From Sebastes aleutianus (Eukaryota > Chordata > Actinopteri > Perciformes > Sebastidae): a stretch of 64,000 bases of DNA. Numbering within the stretch: the stretch's first letter is position 1; every line of letters begins with the position of its first letter. Below the pieces are notes generated by a model. It saw nothing but the letters and a program-made list of their open reading frames with translations, searched no databases and was not told the origin of the DNA. Shown in pieces: positions 28,244 to 41,419 of this stretch. Both the position numbers and the translations under genes were made by a program. The stretch is from positions 8,519,544 through 8,583,543 of the forward strand of contig CAKAKS010000039.1 in NCBI GenBank assembly GCA_916700875.1. The letters are read 5' to 3'.

Positions 28244-29101
28244 TCTTTTATTAATCAGGGGTTTAAACGGGACAGACGTTCATCACCTGTGTGACTCACA
28301 TTGTGAAAAAAAACTCAATATAATACTGATGCCTCTATATGATCTACATAAGTAAACCAGACCATCAGAGAGAAGATCATTTCTATATCTGACAAAATCA
28401 GATGAAATCATGCAGGTTCACCAGAAACTCCTTCAGCTCAGAATCCGGCAGCGACCAGCCCACCGCGGACAGACCCAGTCGGTATCGCTGGGCCCGCTGG
28501 AGGGAAGGGAGGTACAGGAGAACCAGAACCAGGACTGCGTGTGGCAGACTCTCTGACCCTGCTGTAGTAAAAATGAGCAACCCGTTTTCACTCCCAACTC
28601 GTCAGATACCGCCGATTGGGCAGTACCCCTCAGCATTGGAAACCGACGCACGGAGGCACCCTTTAGCAACTGATTGTGACGAACCGGGCTTTCAACTAAC
28701 TCCAATGTAAACCCACCCGGGGCGTTATTCGACGGTCAGAGCAAGTGACGTAGTATTAATAGCGTGAGAGTCCGCTAAGGGCGGGACTGGTGCTGGATGG
28801 GAGCTCATATTTTGTGTTCCGAATAAATTTAGCATCCTTGTTTGGAACAACCAGCCTCCAAATATCCTCGTGGGTTATAAGAGGTTTGATAAGAGAAATG
28901 TCTCTAACCTTTATGGTACAAACTAATATGCAGCTAAGACACTGCGCTGTCATCCTTAGAGATAATATCCAGCGGTCGCCTTCAGCGGCGTGCTCCAGAC
29001 CAGACGTTATCAGCCTCATCACTGTCGACTTGTGAACTGGCCTTCGGAGGAAAGCCGGTATCTCGGGGGATGGTCAGCCAATATCCCTTAGCTCCACAAG
29101 C

Positions 29102-29138
<37 letters not shown>

Positions 29139-32100
29139 GTCCCATCTGCAGCAGTAGAAACCTCATTTCCACTAAACCTAATAATAGCAGAAGCAATATC
29201 ACTGATGTAATCTGCCTCCAGACTGTGGCAACAGACTGTGTGTGTGTATGTGTGTTCTTGCATACCATATGTCTGAATGCCTGTTTCATGCCTCTTTTAA
29301 ATGCTTGTGTATATGCCATGCATGACATACTGTACAGTATGTGCCATGCATACAGTTGTAGTCATTGTTTATCAAGCATCTGTCTACATGTTGTGCAGTC
29401 TGCAAGTATCTTTGGCTCTGTACTACAGAGTACTACAATTTTAGGAAAACAGGTGTAATTGGACAAGTTAGCATAAACTTACTTGCACATGAAAATGTGT
29501 CTAAACTCAGCCAAGATGAGTTACGATGTCGATCCTGTTGAGCTGGAATTCAGACCTTTACACTGAATCTTTACCAGCTCTTCAGTAGCTGACCTCTGAC
29601 CTCCCTATGGATGGAGGCTAGTTCAATAGTAATGATCAGTGTTGTTACAATTGTGACACCCCGAACCTCTTCACTTTCCTCAGTGGCACCAGGCGGACTC
29701 CATCATGCATCTGGGCAAGGTGACGCTGGCCCAGGCGCAGGACTTCACGGGCCTCATCGTGGGCTGCGTGTGTGTCAGTCTGCTGCTAATGCTGCTGGGA
29801 ACGCTGCTCATGTGGAGGAGGAACAAACACATCGACGGTAAGAGATGTCTGATCGTATTGGGTCAAAGGTCAGTTCACTTCTTCAACTTCTGACATCCTA
29901 AACTCAGCCTTAATCTTAAAATAGTGACCGACTGGCATTGATTTCACAGTCCTTTGTAATGTTATCTGCTTTTGAAATATTCTGGTTTGGCCAGAATATT
30001 GGACAATTGAGTACATTTTTAATATATTGCAATAAGGCGGTAGCAGCAAAATGCAGAGTTAGGCAAATGCAAACAGAGGAAAATATGTAAATTGTAATAA
30101 TCTACCAAAAAGAATGAAAAAAACACTATTATTTACAATATTTTTCATTACCGCAGTTTAGCACTCCACTATTTTTAAGATTTTTTTTCCAGTAAATTTA
30201 TAATCTTGTAAATTTTTGAGTTCTTTTTCATAAATTTGAAAGTTTTAAGTTTTTTTCTCGTAAATCTATGACTTTATAATCCCGCATATTTGTGTTTATT
30301 TTTTTCTTAAAATGATGACTTTATATTCTCGCAAATTTGTGAGTTTTTTTCTCCTAAATTTTGTTTATTTTTAATCTCAGAGAATATAAAAACAAAATTT
30401 GGTAAATTTACAATTTTATAATCTTGCAAATTTGTGAGTTTTTTTCTCGGAAATTGATGACTTTAATCTCAGAGAATATACAAGTTTTTTTCTCATAAAT
30501 TTACGGCTTTAATCTTAGAAAAAAATGACCCCCCTCCCTCGGCTATGTAATTATTATTTTTTACCCGCAATGGCCCTAATACTCCGTCATAAATATGTGA
30601 GTGAATCAAGATGAAAATAGACATTACATCTATATGATATACATCATGCATGTATGTGGTGTAACGCTCTGTATCAGTGATAAAACAAGTTTGAAGTTGT
30701 TAATATTTTGAAGTTGAATTAAAAGTGAACTGACCCCAGCCCTGGTGTGTGTGTGAGTGTGCGTGCATTAGCCTTAATGCGTCTTTGTGTGCGTGTGTGT
30801 GTGTTGATATATTTACCAACATGCTGCTATAGTTCAGTGTGTCTTCTCTAACCTGTGTGCATGTGTGTCTGCTGGGTTTTGTTCATTGAGTTTGTGTGTG
30901 GGGCGCATTGGTGAAACGCTTTGCCTTCCTTAGTAATTCTCTCATCTCTCCCCTCCCTCCCCGTTATCTTTTATCTCTCACTCTCTCCATCATCACTTGT
31001 TTCCTGTCTCTCTCTCATCATCATCCTGTCTCTCCCTCTCACCGTTCCTTCTATGCGCTTCTTATCCCCTTATGTCTTCATCATCCCCCCCTTCCCTCTA
31101 CTTCTAGATCTGTCTGAGGTGTGGTATGATGGCCGGGGTCACATCCAGCATCTGGACAGGCTGGCTAATGCGAGGAGCGTCAGCCCCACTAACGAAATGG
31201 TCTCCCACGAGTCAGTCGACTATAGAACAAACCTGCTGGAGGGTACGTCAACCAGATAAGCCCCTCCCCCTTCCCCACCTGACATCTTCTCCCCCCCCCG
31301 TCCCATCTTCCCCCCTCCCTCCCATCTACCTGCTTCCCTCCCTGTGGGGCTGAACGCTGTGCTAGCTGTGCATGCCTTACATGATCTGAACTAACACCCG
31401 CAGCAGAGTTTATGAATCATTGTGGTGTTTTCTTTTAAAATTCGCTGATCAAAATCATCCGTGTACCCAGCATAGACCTCATAAACTCAGCGTTACCGCT
31501 CCCTCCTAACTCTGACACTCCTTCTCAGAGTTATAATCCAGTCAGATTAAAAGACACAGATATGATATACTGTCAGAATCAATGCAATTTACTCTTTCCT
31601 TGACGGTGGTATCTCTGATGTTCATAATGAATAAGCAGCCATAAATTTGCTTAAAATACATGTTAAAGAACGACTTCAGATCTTGCCTATTAATCATCTA
31701 AACATTGTCGTGGCAATTTAAAATCAGATGCTGTCTAGAGTGATATGAGAGAGTCAACAGAATGCACAAACACAATATTTGTGTTTATAATTTTTCCTAA
31801 AGATCTTTAACGCGTGCATGCATGGCGTCACTCCTAGTGAATGAGCGCTCTGCAATGAGTGAAGTTCAGCCTTATAAAGTGGTACAAGGATGACCATAAA
31901 ACATCTCTCCGTGCCAGATGTCAACGTCCTCCACCAAAATGAAATCTAACACAAGCTCTTTTCTCATGCTCTGCAGAATTATAAATGCTTACTGTTTCTT
32001 AAAGATTGCAAAACTATATGATTACATTTCCTACAGATTGCATGCATATACAGAAAACCTTTAATACATCAATTTCCATTGCAAAAGTAATCAGATAATT

Positions 32101-35100
32101 GTTGAATTTTCATGGTGCGGATTCATCTGAATGTGCCTGCTGTTGCTGGAAACGAGATTGATGAGAACAGAGTTAGTGGGCCGTGAAATTAAAACTAAAG
32201 AAAGGCTCAAATGTAGGACTGCCCCCTCTTAGTCAATTAGTTGACTAATCGGTGGTTTCCATAGTCATCTTTTATGCTGTTTTTCATGCTGAATGACTTA
32301 TTACCAAGAAACTTATGAGCACATCTCTGGTTAACACGAGATTTAAAGTGGTGCTTCTTTGTGTGATTCTTCGTGGAGAAACTCAGTTTTACAGATCTGT
32401 CGAATAAATCAACGAATCGATTAGTCGACAAAATCGTATGAGTGTTAGTCGAGTAAGAATTTCTTTGGTCGAGGACAGCCCTAGTAAAAAGCTCCATAGA
32501 GCTGTAGAATAAATGATAACTCTCTGTGGGTTCGTCAGACCCCTTTCATATTACATGTAGTGTGACATCACTTTCCATAATATGGCCTGTCGATTCAAGC
32601 ACTTTGACTTTAAATATCTTTACCTCACTTCAGTTGATTTGTCCGCTTCAGATTGATTTGTAGTTGAAGACTCACTTCCTGTGGGAAAGAAAAGCATCCC
32701 TGCTTGTTCACCTGTAGTGTAACACAAACACACACAAAGCTGACACAAATCAGCACAGCAAGAAATCTGCCAGTGAGACATGGATTATTTTGGAGTCTTT
32801 GTTGATGCAATCTTTAGAGTCACCTGTGGTTTTGGTTTCCTAAGCTTGAATCCTGAGGGCGTGAAGGGGGCTCCATGTATTATGATCCTGAGCATGATGG
32901 GCAAAGCAATTTTCCTGCTGCTAAAAAGTGACTTGAAAGGCTTAAAGTGTGCAGATAGTCTTACTAATGAACTAATGCTTGTCCTCAGGGAGAGTTGGGG
33001 TGTAGGGTCTGAAAATCCATACACAGTATAGTATATATTTGTGCTCACCATTTATGTCTGTAAGTCCTCTCTGTCCTCTTGTTCTGGATAAGGCTTTGAT
33101 ATTTTTGCATGCAGTTTCTTTGCATTTATTTTCCTTCCACTAACTGCAGCAGAGCAGAAATCAGAAACTTTGTTTTTCCGGCTCAGTTACCCTCCATCAC
33201 AGTGTCCAGTTGCTCCATGCCTTTGTAGCTGTTTTTTTCTGATCATGTAACACACCTTGACCTCTGGAGGCCCCGCTGATACAGTCGCTGACCTTTAACC
33301 CCCCTCCCTCCCCTCCTTTACTTCTCCAGATCAGGGCACCGACAGGCCCGAGACATGCCGGGGTGCTCCTCCCATCTACGGGGGCAACGGGGAGCTGCTG
33401 TCCCCCAGACTGGGGGCGCTGGGAGGTGGGATAAGGATGGGTGTGAGAATGGACGGCGAGCTGGTGTCCCCCCTACTGATGGCCCCGGTCCACATCGACC
33501 CATCCTGCCTCCATCCAGACCTGCTGACCGAGGTGCAGCACGTGGTGATCGCCAGGGAGCAGCTGCTGCTCCACCTCAACCAGGTCATCGGCAGAGGTCG
33601 GTCACACAAATACTTTCTTTACTGTTAAAATAGATTGTTTTTAAAGTATTACACATCACTTCAAACTTAAGAGTTTATTATATGTCTTTAGCATCCTGCG
33701 TCTTCAAAATGCATAACTGTTGACCTTTAGTGCAGAAATAATTACAAAAACATAATTTCTTCGCAAACATTTCTTGATGGGATTGAATCTGATATCAAGC
33801 GAGCTTAAAATAGAGATTTATGTAAAGCTATACAAAAGCAAAAGTCGCCCACAAAGAGCTAAATTGTCAGCTTTATCGAACCGCAAGCTTGACATGCAGA
33901 CACTAAAATCACCTCACATTGTGGTGCTTAAGTAGGCGGGTCAGACCCACAGATCAAATTCAACATCAAGAGGAGAAAGACCCCGGACCCCTTCCATGTC
34001 ACAGAAAACAGCCCTCTGCACCCTCGGCTGAATTACCCCCTAAAGAAAAGAGCCTGGATTTCGAGGCAGGATTTTTTAAAGTGGCGTAGGATGATTTGTT
34101 CACAGCTAGTATTCCCAGGCTCCATTGTTGGGAGTCGTAATCCAACACCCTCGGCCATCTGTAAGGACGTGATAGGAGAACGCCGCGCTCATTTTATTCC
34201 TGCAACCCTCCCAGTCTGGGACAAGCCCTCATGTCTTAAGAGATATAATTCAATAAAATGCACAATAACTCAAGGGGGGTTTTGGCATCTAGGCTATTAG
34301 CTTGCGTCGGGTATTGATGAATAAAGCTTCATACTGGGTTACTTGAGGGGGCAGATTTAGTGTGAGGGTGATGGTAACTTAAGAGACTCAGAATGAGCTG
34401 TTAAAGGTGTGAAAACAGGCAAAACACACATACAAGAGTCAGGCATTTGTTTTCACACCAGGGGTCAGCTGCATAAAAATAGACCTAGTCATAAATTTTA
34501 GTCAGACTTTTTTATAGACAATTCAATTTACCTGTTGCATAAAGCTTCCCTATGAGTAACTAATGTAAGACTGATTTAGAAAGCCTCTTGTGCAATGCAT
34601 TATGGGTGAAATAAGACACTTCACAGAGGAGAAAAATAGCGGATGCAACAGCAACACCACACCAAGTATGAGAGAAAAGGTAAACGGCATAAATCCAACG
34701 GACATTAGAAGCGTCAAAGATGTTCAGAAAAAGAAAATCAAAAATATGGTACAAGAATCCAAAAAAGTAAAGTATAAACAGTTGAAATAGTTAGCTAGGT
34801 TAACTCCCCTTCTAACTGATTGTTGCCATAGCAACAAAGCTCTCACTAGCTTTCCTACCTCACATTAAGTCAGGCTTAATTAGACTAGTCTAACCTGACA
34901 ATCTAAGACCAGTCTAAAGCCAAGACTAGTCTTAAACTTAGTTTATGCAACTGGCCCCTGAGAGTCCATAAAAAGCTGCATGCACAACATGAAATCACCT
35001 TGATCCTTCTGCTCACTACTTTAAATGTTCTTTGTATATACGCGTGTCAGCAGTGGACAGAAATATTTTTCATCTGATTTCTGGAACTGCTGTGATCATG

Positions 35101-38100
35101 GAGCCAACTGGCAGGATGCATGATCTTAATCATAGTGGCTCTCTCATGAAATAAGGCTTCAACAAGCCAAGATAGAAATGGATTGCACAATATCCCAAAA
35201 TGTCCTGTAATGTTGTCCTGCAAGCTACGTTGGTAATTAAGATGGTGCCATACAGCTGTTACCATTTATGGGCCAGATTTAGAGTCTATGAATAGTGAGT
35301 ACATTAAGCAACAAGCCATGATCAGAATCAGATTCAAGTTTATTGGTCAAATATGTTCACATATACGAGGAGTTGGATGTCAGTAGCTCTCAGTGTACTT
35401 CTTCTGTGCAGTGCCAAAATAAATGTACATGCTGGAGGGATGTTTCTTCAGACGCTGGTGCTGCAGTGTCACCGATGAAGCATCAGATTTTTTAATGTCT
35501 GCTGTCTATTCTGCTCGGGCCTCAGGGGTTCTAGTAAGCCGTTACAGTATGATCACATTTAACACTTTAAATGTTTTCCAGCCAGGTTTGTGATTAATAG
35601 TGGTGTGAATCACAAGTTTCATCATGATACGGACAACGAAACGATATTTGCAGATGTCGTAAAGACTGCCACGATACGATTTTGATTCAATTCAGGGGCC
35701 TGCGATCGATATGAGACGATATCATATGTCCATTTAACACAAAAAAGCAACTAAAATATGATTTGACGATTTTAGTACTGGGCTCTGTTGGAAGGAGGTG
35801 CTATAGGAATTTCAAAATAAAGGTGCATCTTAAAGAATTAATTTGTATTTATCTTATTTAACCTTTATATTGCCAGGATAATCCTTTGAGATTTTGAATC
35901 TCATTTGCAAGGGGGTCCTGGCCAAGATGGCAGCTTAAAAGTTTCATAAAAGCACAAATAAAAAACAAAATATTAGGGATAATGTACAGCAAGCGAGTCA
36001 TTGTTGTGAAATAAACCCTTTCAGGGCGATGCACCGCTTTGCGTCGGGGTGCTGCATCGCTCTGTCTGGGTTTATTTCACAACAATGACCCACTAGCTGT
36101 ACATTATCCCGTTTATTACACGGCTGCTTACTTAAGAAATCAATAATTTGACACAAAAACGGTCCGCCAGAGTCTGACATCAGAACTGTGCCCATAGCAA
36201 CGGTCTGTTATACCTAGCAACGGTCTGTTATAAAGACATAACAGACCGTAGAGCGCCATGATTGACCAATCAGAATCGAGTATTCAACAAAGCCGTGTAA
36301 TAAAAAGACGTGAAACATTTCACAAAAAAGAGACAACAGACTTAAAACAAACAGCAAGTTACATCAACCAAAGAATTCTCCTTCAGTGTCAGGTCAACAG
36401 TGCTCAAATAATCCTTTATCCTGTTTTTAAATTCCTGCACGCTTAGTTTAAAATGTCCGAAAACGTTCCAGAAACTTAAAAAGCGCTTTCACAAAAAACG
36501 GTGCAGGTTCTATAGGAACAACATAACCTACTTAAATTGTCCACATTATGATGTGTATTGACGTCTTCACTTGGCATTGATGATATTGGATCAGTGATTA
36601 AATCATTGGATTACGGGGTGCACAGGTCGTGCAGCGGAAAAGTTCCCACACACCAAAGAAGAAATCAATTCCTGCTAGTGGTACCTCGTTGATTAACATC
36701 CCAAAGTACCAACTGATCCTGGCTGCCATTGTTCACCTCCTTCACAGCTGGACCTCTTTGTTATTTTGGTTCATCTCATGTGTCACTGTCTGAAATGGAC
36801 CTCTTTCACAGAGGCTTACTTTGTATGAGGCAGACATTTTTTTTATTTGGAATGAAGGGATTTACAGGTTTGAACACGAGCTTTTGAATTCACTGATACC
36901 GACTAATTGTGACTAACACATCATGTTGTAACCTGCAGGTCACTTCGGCTGTGTTTTCCATGGGACGCTGCTTGAGCCAGACGGGCAGAAGCAGCACTGT
37001 GCCGTCAAGTCCCTGAACCGTGAGTACAAACCTCCTTTACATGTATATGGGTCAGCCAAAGACTTTAGAAATAAGGAAAAGGACACTTTTCCCCTTAACT
37101 GATACAAGAACAGTGTGCTAAGCATCTGTACACACATTCATCCGTTCCATCTTCCCAGTACAAAAGCTTCAGCAGTTTTACTGGAGAAGTTTGGGGGTGA
37201 AGTGCACTGCTGAAGGGGATTTGTGATGCAGATTGTTTAAATAGCATAGAGTGTTGCTGCTTTCATTTATATTTATGATATATGCAGTTAACATTTAAAC
37301 ATTTAATTACAAATTTTAAATTAAATGTATAGTGTGTAGGATTTAGTGGCATCTAGTGGTGTGGTTGCAGATTGCAACCAACTGAATAGTTAACAATAAG
37401 CTGCAGAGTGCAAACCCATAGTAAAGCCATTCACCTCGCTCAGAGGCCATCCTTACCATAATAACACTACTTTAGGAGCGACGGAAGTCAGATGGAAGTC
37501 AGACGGTACCATGGTTTTACACTCTGCAGCTCACGTTACCGCAGTTTCACAAGCATGTCAGAGAACTACGGTGGCATTCAGGTAATGTAAAAACGTGAAA
37601 GGCTCTCTCTAGAGCCAGTGTTTGGTTTGTCTGTTCTGGGCTACTGTAGAAACATGACGGACTCCCTGAAGAGGACCCGCTCCTTATGTAGATCTAAACG
37701 GCTCATTCTAAGCTCATGAAAACATAACGATTGTTAGTTTCAGGTGATTATACACTAATGAAAACATAGTTATGAATATTATATTTCATTTATGCTAATA
37801 GATCCCCAGAAATGTTACACACTGTTCGTTTGCAACGTATCTTCATACAACGGTTAAATATGATATTTTACAAAAACATATTTTTCGTGCGTTTTCCTAC
37901 GAATGTCCAGCAACACGAGCGATCAGTTCGTCTGCATAAGCCCCTGCAGTGTTTAGGCAACAAAATTACTTGGTTAGGTTTAGGAAAAGATCATTGCTTG
38001 GGTCAGAATAAATACGGAAGTTACGTGACTAATAAATCAACGTTGACTACTGGGTTTCAAATAAAAGGAAGCCATTATGTAACATATTGTCATGAGCTGC

Positions 38101-41100
38101 GGTTTAGCTAAAGGCACCCGACTTCCTGATGTCCGATTTTAAGTGCCATTTTATGTTTTGTTTTTTATTATATAGGGACAGGGGAGCATTTGTTTTTCAG
38201 ATTCCCCCTCAGAACACACACACACTCAACACACTGTCCCCTTGTCCAAACATATTCATAATTATTCCATCCTTCATCTGCTTATATTGCGTACTTATTG
38301 TATGATATCACAGCGCTCCAATAGCATTAAGGACCTCATCTCATCAGAGCCCCCTGAATCCTTTTTGGCTGAGCTGATGGTGATGAATGAGCGTCTGATG
38401 GTGAGGACAGCATTAGGGTCCCCCATAATCGTGTAACCTGTCAGTTGGAGCAGAGAGATTGATGCAGGAGGAGTAATATGGAGGAAAGCTCAATGCAGTC
38501 ACAAGGAGCCACCAACCATAGTGGGATGGGATGAGCTCGGCCTGCTGGGGGTTCGTCCTCTGGGATTTGGACCTTTTTTATTAAGTTTAGTGATTTCTCA
38601 GGGCACCATGTCATTGTTTTTTGCCTTCTTTTGTTATATTTGAGACCCTGAATTGATGCTTTTATCCTAATATAACTATTACTAAGACAAGTAGTTGAAA
38701 GTAGAAGAGCCAAAGACGCATACTGAATGATTAGTGAATGATAGAGAAAGGAATATCCACACAGCAATGACGTAATTGTCGTCCTTAAGGCTCTGAAATC
38801 AAATGTCTTCTCTTTCTATCTTTGGGGTCTAACCTCAGTCGAAGGCCAATCGGCTGGTTTCTCCAGCTTCCATCTCTAACCAGATTACAGCAGAGTCAGG
38901 GGGGCTAAAGTGCGGGACATCAGAGGCAGGGATGCAATTGGCAAATGGGAGTTTGGCGTGGGTCAGGTCTGGGTGAGGATATTCGGGGAGATTTTTTTTT
39001 TTCTTGATTACCCTCATCATCTTTTTTTACAAAAGGTTTATAAGGAATGACCATCCTGCTGATGTCAGTACAGCAGAGGTGCTCTACGTCTTCCACTATA
39101 GTCAGAAAGATATTTTCAGTACCCTACATCACCAACTCTTCCTGTCCTTTACTTGCTCTAACTGTTTCCTACGGTGGTGTAGATTAAATAATAATAATTA
39201 CAGAGCCAGGGGAGGGGGTAGTATTCCGAGAAAAAAAATCGGAATTTATGAGGAAAAAACTTGGATATTCTCTGAGATTATAAAGTCATAAATCTGCGAG
39301 ACAAAACTCAGAAATTCTCTGAGATTAAACTCACAAATTTACGAGAAAAAAACTCGGAAAAAAATGTTTTTTTTGTCAAGGAACCACGTAGCTTCACTTT
39401 GCAAGGTTAGATCAACATCATCACACCATAGACGCCACTGTTAAACACTGCGGTAACGTGAGCCGTCGAGTGCAAAGTAAATGAATTATATTAGTATTTA
39501 TTTTAATGTTCATAAAAGAACACAGAAAGAAAATGCGTATATGTATCTTTCAGGACCTTCACCTTGCTCAGAGGCTGTCTTTACCATAAGAACACAATAG
39601 GAGCAATTCAATTTAGACAGTGGTTACATTTGGGAATTTAATATCAGAAAATTTCATTTTTTTTGTCCCGCAAATTTATGACTTTATAACCTCAGAGAAT
39701 ATTCAATTTTCTTCTCCTAAATTTGTGATATTTTTTCTTGTAAATTTACCACTTTCATTTCAGAGAACATCTAAGTTTTTTCTTATAAAGTTACGACTTT
39801 AATCTCAGAGAATATGAGAATTTTTTTCTCATAAATTTACAACTTTAATCTCAGAGAATGTATGAAATCGTAGTTTCCTCATCTACAAAATGTTTATGTT
39901 TTTTCTTTGTTCATATTTTTTATAAAGGCATCACAGATCTGGAGGAAGTGTCCCAGTTCCTGAAGGAGGGGATCATCATGAAGGACTTCAGCCACGCGAA
40001 CGTTCTGTCTCTGCTGGGAATCTGCCTGCCGCCAGAGGGCTCGCCGCTGGTGGTTCTGCCCTACATGAAGCACGGCGACTTGCGCAACTTCATCCGCGAT
40101 GAAGGACACGTATGTACATGAGATAGATGCATGCATGTTGGGATTTATTCACAGGCTCTTGCAGTACATATTGAGACTGACATGTACAGTTCATCCTGCA
40201 TAAATCAGTAAACCAGTTGAAATAAAGATGATTTGTCTCCCGGTCCTCTGATGGTTGTTTTCACCCACAGAACCCAACAGTGAAGGACCTGATGGGCTTC
40301 GGGCTGCAGGTGGCCAGAGGGATGGAGTATCTGGCCAGCAAGAAGTTTGTCCACAGAGATCTAGCTGCCAGGAACTGCATGTGAGTTCACATCTATTCAT
40401 TCAATATCACGAGTTTGTATTATATATAGAGCAAGCTACTATAGATGAGACTAAAGGGAAGAAAAGGGAACAGAAAAAGCAAAGTACTGCATAGGCAATT
40501 AGAAAGAATACAAGAGAAATAGAAAAAAATGGGTTGATTAGTTGTAAGAACAAAGAAGAAACCAATAAAAATACCTGAACAATAAAAGTATTGTCTTCTT
40601 TGCCCCGACAGGCTGGATGAGAGCTACACGGTGAAGGTGGCAGACTTCGGCCTGGCTAGAGACGTGTATGATAAAGAATATTACAGCGTCCACAACAAGA
40701 GTGGAGTCAAGCTGCCCGTCAAGTGGATGGCTCTGGAGAGTCTGCAGACGCACAAGTTCACCACCAAGTCAGATGTGGTGAGGACTCAGTCACATTTGTA
40801 ATGGAAAATTGTGTTATGATCTCACTTCTGTTGGCAACTTTTTACATTATAACAAAAAATGTGATGTAAACAACTTCACAAAAGTGTGCTTCCCAAACTT
40901 TTTCCTTAAGCGACCCCTTTTCTATCATTGAGTAAACTGACATTCCCTGACTATGTGACATATTTTATAGATATTTCATATTATATTCAATGCATAACAG
41001 TACAGAACAACTGATAAACTGTACAATTAACCCAAATAGTGAACACAATAACTGCAGGAAGTTTGTGTAAAACGAGCAATTTGGATGAGCCCACCCCTTA

Positions 41101-41366
41101 AAATCAAGAAGGCCTTGCGACCCCTAGTGGGGTCAGGACCCCCAGGTTGGGAACCAATGCTATAGGATGTTAGTAAAAGGACAATAGTGAGAGTTAATTT
41201 TCTTGTTTTTCCTACAGTGGTCATTTGGCGTGTTGCTATGGGAACTGATGACCCGTGGAGCCCCGCCATATTCGGATGTGAACTCCTTCGACATCACCGT
41301 GTTCCTCCTGCAGGGGAGGAGGCTGCTGCAGCCCGAGTTCTGCCCTGACGCGCTGTAAGTTCACAC

Positions 41367-41419
<53 letters not shown>

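Larger units (their letters stand above)
26318..29683 (+). other. met intron 12
   Basis: Contains CA microsatellites, D2 copy 2 and, near 28317-28372, a short sequence shared with 25355-25415 (actgatgcctctatatga). No exon or other gene was recognised; reading frames near 28400-28700 have no recognisable similarity. Confidence 0.6.
33597..36938 (+). other. met intron 15
   Basis: Carries the 34459 MITE, the LINE tail at 35318 and the palindromic element at 35976. 35600-35760 resembles another dispersed repeat (cgatatgagacgatatc). No exon seen. Confidence 0.6.

Noticed and set aside
28398..28710. Overlapping frames of 60-102 codons on both strands
   Set aside because: Composition is unremarkable, no domain was recognised, and they lie in a met intron between repeats.
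35976..36110. MicroRNA precursor or structured RNA gene
   Set aside because: The hairpin belongs to a repeat-type element next to a TIR module; there is no sign of a conserved mature sequence.
36000..36304. Undescribed regulatory system
   Set aside because: The palindrome plus TIR layout is typical of fish non-autonomous transposons.
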